A DNA stretch of 47,263 nt from Acidobacteriota bacterium. Its GTDB lineage: Bacteria; Acidobacteriota; JAAYUB01. Shown here piece by piece: positions 1 to 11,240 of the stretch. The notes beneath the pieces were generated by a model that did no database searches, had not been told where the DNA came from, and worked only from the letters and a program-made list of their open reading frames with translations. The stretch is from assembly GCA_017996395.1 (NCBI GenBank), contig JAGOHA010000014.1, positions 1 through 47,263 on the forward strand. Direction: 5' to 3'. Within the stretch, counting starts at the first letter, position 1. Each line of letters begins with the position of its first letter. The position numbers and the translations under genes were made by a program.

Positions 1-50
1 GCCAGAGGTCTCAGGTACGGGTACGATGCCCGCATAATGAAGACGAGACT

Positions 51-103
51 CGATTACGGGCACGATTACGAATTACGATGACGATTACGATTACGAATTA
101 CGA
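51..103. repeat. Short degenerate tandem repeat of (G/A)ATTACG
   Basis: Six copies of the heptamer (G/A)ATTACG begin at 52, 64, 71, 83, 89 and 96, separated by short CGA or CAC linkers. A second small duplication, CGAGCCTCGA, lies at 141-150 and 155-164. The stretch 1-189 has no credible gene and sits just beyond the terminator of the division operon, so it is extragenic. Its function is unknown. It may be the edge of a longer array cut by the window. Confidence 0.6.
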
Positions 104-189
104 GCACGAAATCCGAAGTCCGATTTCCGCGTCACGGTAACGAGCCTCGAGCAACGAGCCTCGATTCCCCAGCCGCATCGATTCAGATG

Positions 190-224
190 GAAAAAAGAGG
201 GCGCCGGTCGGGCAACCGGCGCCC
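190..224 (-). terminator. Rho-independent terminator of the dcw operon
   Basis: A perfect 10-bp stem pairs 199-208 with 215-224 around a 6-nt loop. Read on the minus strand it is followed closely by a run of T (the A run at 191-196). It lies 14 bases beyond the stop codon of the SYLF gene, so it most likely ends the long minus-strand division and cell-wall transcript. Confidence 0.85.
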
Positions 225-237
225 CGGAGGCTTACCC

Positions 238-948
238 CTATTGGCTGAGGTAAGGTTGGAGGAGCCGGAGGAATCCCTGGAATTCCTCCGGTACAGGCAT
301 GAGGGCATCGGATAGGATCTTCCGGTGGTCGATCAACTTCTTGTAGAAAGTGTAATTGGCCTTCCGGTCGATGGTCAGGGTCGCGCCCTGGATCGATATT
401 CCTGCAAACAGACCTTTGCTGCGCGAGTAGGACAGGATGCCGGCCCGCAGGGTCAGGTCGGTGCCCGCCTCGGCGTTGCGGCCCACCGGTCCGGCAGTGG
501 CGGCCGCGTCGCCGCTGAAAGTGAAGTTGTCGGACAGGATGGCGTCGACGCCGCGGGGATTCTGGACCAGCAGGATCAGGTCCACCGCCTGGCCGCCGAG
601 CTGCAGGCCGAAGCTGCCGCCCTTGATGGCGACGAAGCACGGATTGCTCCAGCGGTCCTTCTGCCGGCGCACCATGATGCCGTATCCCGCCCGGCCGCCG
701 AAGATGAACGCCCCCTCCACCACGTGGGGGATGACGATCACCGCCTCGCTGCCCGCCAGCAGCTTGTCGGGGATCCCCTGTTCGGGGATGTTCAACACTT
801 CCTCCAGCACCGCCGTGGCGTTGGCCATGCGGCTCACGGTCTTGTTGCGGCTCAACGCCAGCGCCGGCGTCCCGAGGCCCAGGCCGAGAGCGGCGACGAG
901 CAGTCCGGCGACGCACGGCGTCAGCAGGCGGGGTGCAGGTGTCGTCAT
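238..948 (-). CDS. SYLF/Ysc84-domain lipid-binding protein, exported
   Basis: A 236-residue protein with an N-terminal hydrophobic stretch (about residues 8-32) that looks like a signal peptide, followed by one SYLF (Ysc84) domain to the C-terminus. Family-typical stretches include EAVIVIPHVVEGAFIFGG, GYGIMV, SFGLQLGGQ and AGILSYSRSKGLFAGISIQG. SYLF proteins bind phosphoinositides and other lipids in eukaryotes; bacterial members are usually exported and of unclear role. The ATG is preceded by GGGAGG at good distance, which fixes the start. It is the last gene of the division operon, 107 bases after ftsZ, where E. coli has lpxC. Its product may act at the envelope, but a link to division is inference from position only. 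Confidence 0.85.
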   Translation of the reverse strand: MTTPAPRLLTPCVAGLLVAALGLGLGTPALALSRNKTVSRMANATAVLEEVLNIPEQGIPDKLLAGSEAVIVIPHVVEGAFIFGGRAGYGIMVRRQKDRWSNPCFVAIKGGSFGLQLGGQAVDLILLVQNPRGVDAILSDNFTFSGDAAATAGPVGRNAEAGTDLTLRAGILSYSRSKGLFAGISIQGATLTIDRKANYTFYKKLIDHRKILSDALMPVPEEFQGFLRLLQPYLSQ

Positions 949-976
949 GTTCAACCTCCCAAGGCGGGCGGATCGT

Positions 977-1016
977 CCGCGGCCGCCGGCGCGGGCAGCG
1001 CCCGCACCGGCCGCGG
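977..1016 (-). other. Intercistronic GC hairpin between ftsZ and the SYLF gene
   Basis: The spacer folds into a long stem: an inner perfect GCGGGC/GCCCGC stem with a 3-nt loop, extended outward by CCGCGG and CCGG blocks with one small bulge. There is no T tract, so it is not a full terminator. It could stabilise the ftsZ message end or lower expression of the last gene. Confidence 0.5.
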
Positions 1017-1055
1017 CCATTCCGCCCGGAGGGCCGGCGGCGCCAGCGCGCCGGC

Positions 1056-2219
1056 CTATTCCAGCTTCCGGCGCAGGTACGCCGGGATGTCCAGCCGCCC
1101 GGGCGCCACGTCGAGCCCGGAGGCCATCCGCATGTCGGCCACGCAGACCGTCTCCATGGCCGTCTCGGCGGCCGGCTTGCCGACGGCGGCGGTCGTCTGC
1201 TGGCCCGGCGCCGGCATGGCCGCCTTCGCCGCCTGGGCTTCGAAGCCGGTGGCGATGACGGTGATCTTGATCTTCTCGCCCAGCCCCTGGTCGTAGACCA
1301 CGCCCCAGATGATGTTGGCGGTGGGATCCGCGGCATCCTGCAGCACAGCGGCCGCCTCGCTGATGTCGTGCATGGTCATGGAGTCGCTGCCGGTGACGTT
1401 CATGATGACGCCCTTGGCGCCGTGGATCTGGCAGTCTTCCAGGAGCGGGTTGGAGATCGCCCGGCGGGCGGCGTCGGCGGCGCGGTTGTCGCCCTCGCCC
1501 ACGCCGATCCCCATCAGGGCGATGCCCATGTCCTGCATGATGGTGCGGACGTCGGCGAAGTCCAGGTTGATCATGCCGGGCACCGTGATCAGATCGGAAA
1601 TCCCCTGCACGGCCTGGCGGAGCACGTCGTCGCAGACGTTGAACGCCTGCATGAGCGGCGTCTTCAGGTCCAGCGCCTGGAGCAGCCGGTCGTTGGGGAT
1701 GGTGATGACGGTGTCGACGCAATCCTTCAGGTCCTTGAGGCCCATCTCGGCCTGGGAGGACCGCCGCCGACCCTCGAAGGTGAACGGTTTGGTGACCACG
1801 GCGATGGTCAGCGCGCCCAGCTCGGACGACAGCGACGCGATGATGGGCGCGGCGCCGGTGCCCGTACCGCCGCCCAGCCCAGCCGTGATGAACACCATAT
1901 CGGCGCCTTCGAGCTGCTCGATGATCCGCTCGGTGTCCTCGAGCGCGGCGGCGCGGCCCACGTCGGGGTTGGCGCCCGCGCCGAGACCCTTGGTCAGCTT
2001 GCCGCCCAGCTGCAGCTTGATCTGGGCCGCGCTGCGCTCCAGGGCCTGCAGGTCGGTGTTGGCCGCGATGAATTCGATTCCCTCGACCCGGGCCTGGATC
2101 ATCCGGTTGACGGCGTTGCAGCCGCCGCCGCCGACGCCGACGACCTTGATCTTGGCGCCGACGCGGCCTTCCTCCTCGAACGTGAACAGACGGTTCGGAA
2201 CTTTGTTCATGCCTTCCAT
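1056..2219 (-). CDS. ftsZ: Cell division protein FtsZ
   Basis: Tubulin-like GTPase of 387 residues that polymerises into the cytoplasmic Z ring and recruits the divisome. The GTP-binding signature GGGTGTG is at residues 116-122. The T7 loop NLDFAD at 218-223 supplies the catalytic Asp residues to the neighbouring subunit. A variable linker (about 330-372) is followed by the conserved C-terminal peptide [11 protein letters not shown], the docking site for FtsA and other partners. Length is normal. The ATG at 2219 follows GGAGGAG at 5 nt. It follows ftsA by 16 nt in the same transcript. Confidence 0.98.
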   Translation of the reverse strand: MEGMNKVPNRLFTFEEEGRVGAKIKVVGVGGGGCNAVNRMIQARVEGIEFIAANTDLQALERSAAQIKLQLGGKLTKGLGAGANPDVGRAAALEDTERIIEQLEGADMVFITAGLGGGTGTGAAPIIASLSSELGALTIAVVTKPFTFEGRRRSSQAEMGLKDLKDCVDTVITIPNDRLLQALDLKTPLMQAFNVCDDVLRQAVQGISDLITVPGMINLDFADVRTIMQDMGIALMGIGVGEGDNRAADAARRAISNPLLEDCQIHGAKGVIMNVTGSDSMTMHDISEAAAVLQDAADPTANIIWGVVYDQGLGEKIKITVIATGFEAQAAKAAMPAPGQQTTAAVGKPAAETAMETVCVADMRMASGLDVAPGRLDIPAYLRRKLE

Positions 2220-2235
2220 GTTGCTCCTCCTCCAG

Positions 2236-3498
2236 CTATATGCTGAATAATTCTTGGATCCAGTTTTTCACCCGGTGCGACGTCCGGACGACGCCGGCGC
2301 GGCCGCCGACCAGCCGGTCGTCCAGCGACGACTCGCGGCGCGTCATCGCCAGCCGGGCCTTCTGAAACAGGCCCACCAGCGACGCGTAGGCCGGCGAGCG
2401 CAACTCCTCCGGCCACGCCTCGAGGGGGACGGGCTCGCCCAGCCGGGTGGGCACGTCCAGGGCCCGCTCGGTGAGCCCCGCCAGCTCGCGCAGCGCCGCG
2501 CCGCCGCCGGCGACCACGCAGCCGGCGAACTGACCGGGCTCGAAGCCGGCCATGGTGATCTCGGTGCGGGTCATCTCCAGAATCTCCTCGATGCGCGGTT
2601 GGATGATCTCGGTGACGATCTGCGGGGCGATCTGGCGGACCCGGCCGGTGCCGGTGCCCTGGACTTCGAACGGGCCGGCGTCCTCGCCGGCCTGCGGGTT
2701 CAGGGTGCCGTGCTGGCACTTGATCCGCTCGGCTTCCTTGAGTGTGGTGCGCAGGCCGACGATGATGTCGCGGGTGATGTGGTCGCCGCCCACCGGCACG
2801 CTGAAGCTGTGCTGGATCTTGCCGCGCTGGAACAGCAGGCCGGTGGTGGTGCAGGCGCCGAAATCGAGGAAGATGGCGCCGAACTCCCGCTCCTCCGGGC
2901 TGAGGACCGCCTCGGCCGCGGCCAGCGTCTGCAGGGTCATCTTCTCGACGCTCAAGCCGGCCTGGTTCACCGCCTTGGTGAAGTGGGTGATCTGGGTCTT
3001 GGGCAGGGCCAGGATGTGCAGCCCCACCTCCAGCCGCTTGCCTTCCATGCCCAGCGGGTTGTCGACCTCCATGTTCTCGTCCACCAGGCACTGGCGGACG
3101 ATGATGTGGAGCGTCTCCAGCGTATGCGCCAGGCTGACGTTGGAGGCGGCGTCGATGCACTTCTGGAAGTGGGCGGTGTTGATGGGCACCGCGTTCGAGC
3201 CCATGATCAGGGTGCCGCTGCTGTTGAAGCTCTTCAGACCGCGGCTGTTGATGCCGAGAAACACCCGGTTCACCTCGGCCTGGGCGGACTTCTCCGCCTC
3301 CTGGAGGGCGGCGCGGATCGAGCCGCTGACCTCGTCGAGATCCACGATGAGCCCGTTACGGGTCCCCTTCGCGGCGGCGGCGCCGAAGCCGAGCAGCGCC
3401 AGCGACTGGTCGGACTCCAGGCGGGCGATGCCGGCGTACACGCGGGTGGAGCCCGCGTCCAGGACGCCGATGAGCCGGTCTTTTTTACTCAGTGCCAT
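2236..3498 (-). CDS. ftsA: Cell division protein FtsA
   Basis: Actin-fold ATPase of 420 residues that tethers FtsZ filaments to the inner membrane. The phosphate-1 loop is visible near residue 11 (GVLDAGS), phosphate-2 as [10 protein letters not shown] around 218, and the adenosine motif as [12 protein letters not shown]. The C-terminus ends in a short amphipathic helix ([12 protein letters not shown]), the usual membrane-targeting sequence. A GGAGG lies just before the ATG. The gene overlaps the end of ftsQ by 14 nt, suggesting translational coupling. Confidence 0.97.
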   Translation of the reverse strand: MALSKKDRLIGVLDAGSTRVYAGIARLESDQSLALLGFGAAAAKGTRNGLIVDLDEVSGSIRAALQEAEKSAQAEVNRVFLGINSRGLKSFNSSGTLIMGSNAVPINTAHFQKCIDAASNVSLAHTLETLHIIVRQCLVDENMEVDNPLGMEGKRLEVGLHILALPKTQITHFTKAVNQAGLSVEKMTLQTLAAAEAVLSPEEREFGAIFLDFGACTTTGLLFQRGKIQHSFSVPVGGDHITRDIIVGLRTTLKEAERIKCQHGTLNPQAGEDAGPFEVQGTGTGRVRQIAPQIVTEIIQPRIEEILEMTRTEITMAGFEPGQFAGCVVAGGGAALRELAGLTERALDVPTRLGEPVPLEAWPEELRSPAYASLVGLFQKARLAMTRRESSLDDRLVGGRAGVVRTSHRVKNWIQELFSI

Positions 3499-4382
3499 GG
3501 GGGGCCTCCTGCGGGGTCGCCGGGGGGATCTCCATGGGCCGGACGATCACCCGGTCGTCGAAACGCATGTCGATGACGGCGATGGGGCCGTTCTCGGCCC
3601 GCGCCCGGTCCACGATCTGGAAGAACCGCTCCAACCGCTCCGCCTGCTTCTCGTTGCCCAGATGCACCCGGGGATTGCCATCGAGGGGGATCACCGTCAG
3701 GTTGGCCAGGTCGGTCAGATCCACCTCGGAGAGCTTGGCGGACAGCTTGTCGGGCCGGTCGTCGATCGCCGTGAGGAAGGCGACGTACATCCGGATCCGC
3801 TCGAGATTCTCGTCGGCGGCCATTGGGTCCGTGCCGTCATGCAGCCCCACCAGCACGGGCCGATCGATGGCGTGCACGGCGGGCACGTACTCGTCGAGGA
3901 ACACTCCGTCGGCGTCGAAGAGCCACAGCTTGTCCATGCGCGTGATCCCCACGGGCACCCGCTCCACCACCTTGATGTAGAGCCGGTCGGGGTACACCTT
4001 GCGCACCGTCACCGCCCGCACCCAGCTGAATTTTTCGAGACGGTCGCGCAGCGCGTCGATGTCCAGGCGCATGAGGTTGCGCGGGAAGGCGCTGTGGATG
4101 AGCGTCAGCACGTCCTGCCGGTCCAGGTTGCGGCAGCCATCCAGGACCACCTGGTTGACACTGTACAGGCCCCGGTCGCGGCTGTAGGTGTACATCAGGA
4201 ACAGCGCCGTGAGCACGAGGACCACGGCCGCCAGCTTTACGGCGACGAGCAGCGCCCGCCGGATGCCCCGGGGCGGTTCCGGCCGGTTGTCGTCGTCCAG
4301 GGGGGAGAATTTGCGCAGGAACGCCGATTCGTCCGAGATGGGGATGCCGGTCCGGATGGAATCGTTGTCGCGGCTGCCGGGG

Positions 4383-4390
<8 letters not shown>
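3485..4390 (-). CDS. ftsQ: Cell division protein FtsQ (POTRA domain)
   Basis: A 301-residue bitopic membrane protein: a basic cytoplasmic N-terminus, one transmembrane helix (about 45-66), then a periplasmic POTRA domain starting at the segment around GLYSVNQVVLDG, then the FtsQ beta domain. The family links cytoplasmic and periplasmic divisome parts through FtsB and FtsL. It starts 8 nt inside the end of murC, so the usual murB and ddl genes of this junction are absent. Confidence 0.92.
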
Positions 4391-5830
<1,440 letters not shown>

Positions 5831-5834
<4 letters not shown>

Positions 5835-6928
5835 TCGGCGTACTCCCGCGAGAAATTGATCACGACGCCCATGGCCAGCAGGTTGATGAGCAGCGACGTG
5901 CCGCCCATGCTGATGAAGGGCAGGGGGATGCCCTTCGTCGGCCCCAGGCTGATCACCATGGAGGTGTTGATGAGCACCTCGATCACGATGAGGGTGATCA
6001 GGCCGAGCCCGAGCCAGTTGAACATGGGCACGGGGTTCTGGATGGCCGCCTTGATCCCCCGGCAGAACAGGTAGCCGAACAGGGCGACGATGGCCAGGCA
6101 GCCCAGGAAGCCGAGCTCCTCGCCCACCACCGCAAAGATGAAGTCGGTGTGCGGCTCGGGCAGGAAATACAGTTTCTGTGTGCTCTCGCCGAGGCCGAGG
6201 CCCCAGAAGCCGCTGTGGCCCATGGCGATGAGCGACTGGTTGATGTGATAGCCGATCCCGCGGGGATCGGCGTCCGGCGCCATGAACGTCCGGATCCGGT
6301 TCAGCATGTACGGCGACGACAGGACCACCACCACCAGCACCGGCAGCACGGCGGCGCCGGCGAGGGCGAGCTTGAGCACGGGGAACCCGGCCAGGAACAG
6401 GTACAGCAGGACGATCACGAGCAGGATCACGACGCTGCCCAGGTCCGGCTCGAACACGATCAGCGCCAGCATCGGGACGATGGGGGCGGCGATGCGCAGC
6501 AGGTGCAGGAACGGCCGCTCGCGCAGGTCGGGCGCGCGGCTCAGGTAGTAAGACAGGAACAGGATCGTGGTCAGCTTGGCCAGCTCCGACGGCTGGAACG
6601 AGACGCCGAACGCGTGCAGCCAGCGCTGCGTCCCGTTGATGGGCGACTGGGTGAACACCAGCGCCAGCAGGACGTAGGTCACCACCAGGGCCGTCGCGAC
6701 CACCCACCGGTTGGTCAGCCACTGCAGCCGCATCTGCACCACCAGCAGGAAGACGAACACGCCGATCGCCGCCCAGGCGAGCTGGCGGTAGAACAGGAAA
6801 TGGGGCGAGTGAAACTTGGCCTGGCTGGTGGGGATCGAGGCGCTGAACACCATCACCAGCCCCACACACACCAGGATGAGGGTGGCCAGGAGCATCGAGC
6901 GGTCCAGATTCCAATCCAGCCGGATCAT
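5831..6928 (-). CDS. ftsW: Septal peptidoglycan polymerase FtsW (SEDS family)
   Basis: A 365-residue polytopic membrane protein with about ten hydrophobic helices, of normal SEDS length. Visible family segments include INGTQRWL, FQPSELAKL, FEPDLGSV, EPHTDFIFAVVGEELGFLG and SMGGTSLLINL. FtsW polymerises lipid II into glycan strands at the septum together with FtsI, encoded seven kilobases upstream in the same operon. It is joined to murD upstream and murC downstream by 4-nt ATGA overlaps. Confidence 0.96.
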
Positions 6929-8325
6929 GGTTCCAACTCCCGTTTCAGAGCCAGCACGTCGCGCCGGAACACTTCGCCCCGGTGCTCGAAGTTGTCGAAC
7001 ATGTCGAAACTGGCGCAGGCGGGCGACAGCAGGATCACGTCGCCCTCCGCCGACAGCGCGAAGCCGGTCCGGATCGCGTCGGCCAAATCGCGGCAGCGCG
7101 AGCGGGGGACATCCGCCGGGAGGGCGCGTTCGATCTTGTCGGCGGCCTGGCCGATGAGCAGCACGTGGCGGACCCGCTCGCGGATGGGGCGGGCCAGGGG
7201 CGCGTAGTCGCTCCCCTTGTCCTTGCCGCCCAGGATCAGCAGGATTTTCCGGTCAAACGACTCGATGGCCAGCAAGGTCGAGTCGACGTTCGTCGCCTTC
7301 GAGTCGTTGTAGAACGTCCGGCCGCGGATCGACGCCACCGGCTGCAGCCGGTGCGGCAGGGGCTCGAAAGTGCGGACGCCCGCGGCCAATTGCTCCGGCT
7401 CCAGCCCCAGCAGGCGTCCCATGAGCACGGCCGCCAGGACGTTCTCCAGGTTGTGCCGGCCGGGGAGCGGGATGTCGCTCCGCGGCATGACGGCGACGGG
7501 CTCGCCGCCGGTGCGCACCCAGATCGTGCCGTCCGCCAGGCCGGCGCCGTTCAGGGCGGCGGGGTCGCCCACGGGCCGGGCGTCGAAGGTGTACACCGGG
7601 CAGCGCAGCCGCGCGGCGCCGGCGGTCAGCCGCGCGTCGCCGGCGTTCAGCACGGCGGCGTCGCCGGCCTCCATATTTTTGAAGAGGTTCCACTTGGCCT
7701 CGGCGTACGCGTCGAGCGAGGCGTAGCGGTCCATGTGGTCGGGGGTGATGTTCAGGATCGCCGCCACCCGCGGGCGCAGCGTGACGATGGTCTCGAGCTG
7801 GAAACTCGACAGCTCGGTGACGAAGCAGGCGCCCGGCCGGTCGACGCCGACGAAATCGCTGAGCGCCTGGCCGATGTTGCCCACCGCGTAGGCCGGCCGT
7901 CCCGACAGAGCCAGGATGTGGGCGGTCAGGGCGGTGGTGGTGCTCTTGCCGTTGGAGCCGGTGATGCCCACCATGGTGCCGCGGATCCAGCGGGACGCCA
8001 GCTCCACCTCGCTCCAGACCGGCACGCCCTGTTCGCCGGCGCGGACGAGGAAGGGCACCGTCAGCGGGATGCCGGGGCTCAGCACCACGGCGCGGGCGCC
8101 GGCGAGCAGGCTCTCGGGATGGCCGCCGAGGTGCAGTTCCAGCTCGCCGGGGGCGACCCGGGCGGCGTCCTCGAGGACAGTGAGCGCCTCACCCAGCTCG
8201 CCGGCGGACTTGGTGTCGGTGACCAGCACCCGGTGGCCCCGCTGGAGCAGCTGCCGGGCGGCGGCCAGCCCGCTGCGGGCCAGGCCCATCACCACGTACG
8301 TCTCGGGCACGAACAGCGGGTTCAT
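6925..8325 (-). CDS. murD: UDP-MurNAc-L-alanine--D-glutamate ligase MurD
   Basis: Cytoplasmic ligase adding D-glutamate to UDP-MurNAc-L-Ala. The 466-residue protein has a Rossmann-like N-terminal domain (VVMGLARSGLAAA at about 11-23), the ATP loop GSNGKSTT at 123-130, and a C-terminal ligase domain including YNDSKATNVDST and LILGGKDKGSDY. It begins inside the murF stop (ATGA). In E. coli and most bacteria mraY lies between murF and murD; here there is no room for it. Confidence 0.97.
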   Translation of the reverse strand: MNPLFVPETYVVMGLARSGLAAARQLLQRGHRVLVTDTKSAGELGEALTVLEDAARVAPGELELHLGGHPESLLAGARAVVLSPGIPLTVPFLVRAGEQGVPVWSEVELASRWIRGTMVGITGSNGKSTTTALTAHILALSGRPAYAVGNIGQALSDFVGVDRPGACFVTELSSFQLETIVTLRPRVAAILNITPDHMDRYASLDAYAEAKWNLFKNMEAGDAAVLNAGDARLTAGAARLRCPVYTFDARPVGDPAALNGAGLADGTIWVRTGGEPVAVMPRSDIPLPGRHNLENVLAAVLMGRLLGLEPEQLAAGVRTFEPLPHRLQPVASIRGRTFYNDSKATNVDSTLLAIESFDRKILLILGGKDKGSDYAPLARPIRERVRHVLLIGQAADKIERALPADVPRSRCRDLADAIRTGFALSAEGDVILLSPACASFDMFDNFEHRGEVFRRDVLALKRELEP

Positions 8326-9722
8326 GGCTGCCTCCCCTCGACGGAATCGCCGGCGCGCAGGGCGCGCACCAGCCGGTCCAGGCCGACGCCGCGGGAGCCC
8401 TTGACCAGCAGGAGCATGCCCGGCGCCAGCTCGCGGCGGACCTCGGCCAGGGCGGCGACGGCGTCGGGCACGAACCGGGCGGCCTGGCCGGCGGCGGCGG
8501 CGGCGGCGACCATCTGCTCGGCCTGGCCCTGGACGCCGATGAGGAGGCGGCAGCCGGTGCGGGCCACCAGGGCGCCCACCTCGCGGTGCAGCGCGGCGGA
8601 CTCGGGGCCGAGCTCGCGCATCTCGCCGGCCACGATCAGCGTCGGCGGGCGGCCGGACCAGCGGGCGAGCGTCTCCAGGACCGAGCGCATGGCCTCGGGG
8701 TTGGAATTGTATGCGTCATCGACGAGCCGCACCCCGCCGGGCAGCTCGTGCAGCTCGCCGCGCATGGCGAAGGGGCGGATGGCCGCGGCGGCTGCGGCGA
8801 CGGCCTCCGGCTCGAGGCCGAGGCTCAGCGCCACGCCGGCGGCGGCGGCGAAGTTGAGCAGGTAGTGGCCGCCCAGCATGGGCAGGCTCACCGGGATGTC
8901 CCGGTCGCGCCAGCGCAGGGTGCCCTCGGTGCGGCCGTCGGCGGCGACGGCCCAGCGGACGAGCCGGACGTCGGCCCCGTCCGTCTGGCCGAAGCTCACC
9001 GCGGTGCGGCCGGCGGAGGCGGCCAGCCGGCGGACCGGCGGATCGTCGGCGTTGTACACGAACACGCCGCCGGGCTTCATCCCGGCCACGATCTCGCCCT
9101 TGGCGGCGGCCAGCGCCTCGCGGTTGGGGAAAAACTCCAGGTGCACGCTGCCCACGTTGGTCACCACGGCCACGTCGGGCGGCGCGGCGGCGCACAGCGC
9201 GGCGATCTCGCCGCTGGAGCTCATCCCCATCTCCAGCACGGCCACCTCGTGCTCCGGCCGGAGTCCGAACAGCGCCATGGGGATGCCCAGGGTGTTGTTG
9301 AAGTTGCCCGGCGAGCGGAACACGCGGTAGCGCGCCGCGAGCAGCTCGGCGGTGAATTCCTTCGTGGTGCTCTTGCCCGAGCTGCCGGTGACACCCACGA
9401 TCCGGCCGCCCCAGCCGCGCACCCGCCATGCGGCGAAGCGCAGCAGCGCCTGACGGGTGTCGTCCACCAGCACGAGCGGCAGCCCCGGCACGCCGTCGGG
9501 CACCCGGGTGACCACGGCGGCGACCGCGCCGGCGGCCTGCGCGTGGGCCGCGTAGTCGTGGCCGTCGGCGGCCGCCGTGGCGATGGCCACGAACACCTCG
9601 CCGGCTTTCAGGTTGCGCGAGTCGTTCTGCAGCCCCGCGACGGCTGTGTCGCCGCCGCCTCGGGGCAGGGCGCCGCCCATCACGGCCGCCAGCTGGGCCA
9701 CGGTGAGGCGGGGCGCCGTCAT
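8322..9722 (-). CDS. murF: UDP-MurNAc-tripeptide--D-Ala-D-Ala ligase MurF
   Basis: Adds D-Ala-D-Ala to the UDP-MurNAc tripeptide, the last cytoplasmic precursor step. The 466-residue protein shows the N-terminal substrate domain (QNDSRNLKAGEVFVA), ATP loop GSSGKSTT at 113-120, and VDDAYNSNPEAM, a MurF hallmark, in the C-terminal half. It starts in a 4-nt overlap with murE. The ddl gene, which makes its D-Ala-D-Ala substrate, is not in this window. Confidence 0.97.
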   Translation of the reverse strand: MTAPRLTVAQLAAVMGGALPRGGGDTAVAGLQNDSRNLKAGEVFVAIATAAADGHDYAAHAQAAGAVAAVVTRVPDGVPGLPLVLVDDTRQALLRFAAWRVRGWGGRIVGVTGSSGKSTTKEFTAELLAARYRVFRSPGNFNNTLGIPMALFGLRPEHEVAVLEMGMSSSGEIAALCAAAPPDVAVVTNVGSVHLEFFPNREALAAAKGEIVAGMKPGGVFVYNADDPPVRRLAASAGRTAVSFGQTDGADVRLVRWAVAADGRTEGTLRWRDRDIPVSLPMLGGHYLLNFAAAAGVALSLGLEPEAVAAAAAAIRPFAMRGELHELPGGVRLVDDAYNSNPEAMRSVLETLARWSGRPPTLIVAGEMRELGPESAALHREVGALVARTGCRLLIGVQGQAEQMVAAAAAAGQAARFVPDAVAALAEVRRELAPGMLLLVKGSRGVGLDRLVRALRAGDSVEGRQP

Positions 9723-11200
9723 GGCCGGCCTCCCGCGGACGCCTGGAGCAGCGCCAGGGCCGTGGCATAGTCGCTGAAGGGGATGACCTGTGTGCCGATG
9801 ATCTGGTACCGCTCGTGGCCCTTGCCGGCGATCAGGATGGTGTCGCCGGGACGGGCCAAGCCGATGGCCGCGCCGATGGCCGCGCGGCGGTCGGTGATGC
9901 GCCGGAAATCCTGCCGGACACCCCGGATGCCGTCGACGATCTCGTCGATGATGGCGTCGGGGTCCTCGCTGCGCGGGTTGTCGGAGGTCACCAGCACCAC
10001 GTCGGCGGCCTCGGCCACCACGCGGCCCATGCGCGGACGCTTGCCGCGGTCGCGGTCGCCGCCGCAGCCGAACACCACCACCAGCCGCCCGGTGGTGAGC
10101 GTCCGGAGGATGGCGCAGGCGTTGGCCAGGGCGTCCTCGGTGTGGGCGTAGTCGACGAACACGCGCACCGGGTGGCCGGGGAGCACTTCCTCGAGGCGGC
10201 CGGGCACGGGCGGCATCGCCGCCAGCGCGGCCAGGAGGTCCGTCTCGCCCACGCCGGCCAGCACGGCCGCCGCCACGGCCTGGACCACGTTGTGCAGGTT
10301 GCCCCGGCCCGTGAGCGGCACCGCGAGCTCGTGGTCCCGGCCGTCCCAGCGCAACGTGGCGCAGAGGCCGGGCGGATCGAAATCGTAAGCCAGGATGCGG
10401 AAGTCGGCGTCGGGCGACGTGCCGGTGCCCACCGCCTCGCCGCGGAACGCGCTCTTGAACTCGCGGCCGAACGGGTCGTCCACGTTGAACACCGCGCGGC
10501 GCGGCAGGGGGCCGTTCCGGCCGTCGAACAGCCGCGCCTTGGCGTCGGCGTAGGCGGCCAGGTTCGGGTAGTAGTCGAGATGATCGCGGGTCAGGTTGGT
10601 GAACACGGCGGTGTCGAACACCAGGCCGTGCACGCGGTGCAGCGACAGGGAGTGCGCCGACACCTCCATGATGAGCGGACCGCCGCCGCTGTCGGCCACC
10701 TCGCGGGCGAAGGCCAGCAGCTCGGGCGCCTCGGGCGTGGTCCGGTCGGCGGGGATGTCGCGTCCGTCGAAGCGGTAGGCCACCGTGCCCACCACGGCGG
10801 GCCGACGGCCGGCCTGCCGGAAAATCGCCTCCAGGATGTAGGTCAGGGTGGTCTTGCCGTTGGTGCCGGTGATGCCGACGAACGGCACGGCCAGATCGGG
10901 CCGGCGGTGCACTTCGCGGGCGACCAGCGCCATCGCCGGCCGGATCTCGGCCACCTGGATCCAGTTCCAGGCGAGGATCTGATAAAAAGTAGGGGGCAGT
11001 TCGGATAGAACGGTGATCGCGCCCCCTTCCCGCGCCGAAGCCAGGAAATCATGCCCGTCGTGCTTCTCCCCGCGGACGGCGGCGAAGATGCCGTCGCGGC
11101 ACACCCGGCGCGAGTCGCAGGCGATGCCGCCCACGGGCGCGCCCGGATTGCCATGGAAGGCCACGGGCCGGAGTTGCTGTAAGATGTCAAATACGCGCAT
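9719..11200 (-). CDS. murE: UDP-MurNAc-L-Ala-D-Glu--meso-diaminopimelate ligase MurE
   Basis: Adds the third residue of the stem peptide. The 493-residue protein carries the ATP loop GTNGKTT at 112-118 and the substrate-selecting motif DNPR at 407-410. DNPR is the form found in enzymes using meso-diaminopimelate rather than lysine, so the organism probably has DAP-type peptidoglycan, as most Gram-negative bacteria do. It lies 40 nt downstream of ftsI. Confidence 0.97.
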   Translation of the reverse strand: MRVFDILQQLRPVAFHGNPGAPVGGIACDSRRVCRDGIFAAVRGEKHDGHDFLASAREGGAITVLSELPPTFYQILAWNWIQVAEIRPAMALVAREVHRRPDLAVPFVGITGTNGKTTLTYILEAIFRQAGRRPAVVGTVAYRFDGRDIPADRTTPEAPELLAFAREVADSGGGPLIMEVSAHSLSLHRVHGLVFDTAVFTNLTRDHLDYYPNLAAYADAKARLFDGRNGPLPRRAVFNVDDPFGREFKSAFRGEAVGTGTSPDADFRILAYDFDPPGLCATLRWDGRDHELAVPLTGRGNLHNVVQAVAAAVLAGVGETDLLAALAAMPPVPGRLEEVLPGHPVRVFVDYAHTEDALANACAILRTLTTGRLVVVFGCGGDRDRGKRPRMGRVVAEAADVVLVTSDNPRSEDPDAIIDEIVDGIRGVRQDFRRITDRRAAIGAAIGLARPGDTILIAGKGHERYQIIGTQVIPFSDYATALALLQASAGGRP

Positions 11201-11240
11201 ATATGTGATGCCCGAAACCGAAACGGAACGTGCCGATCGT

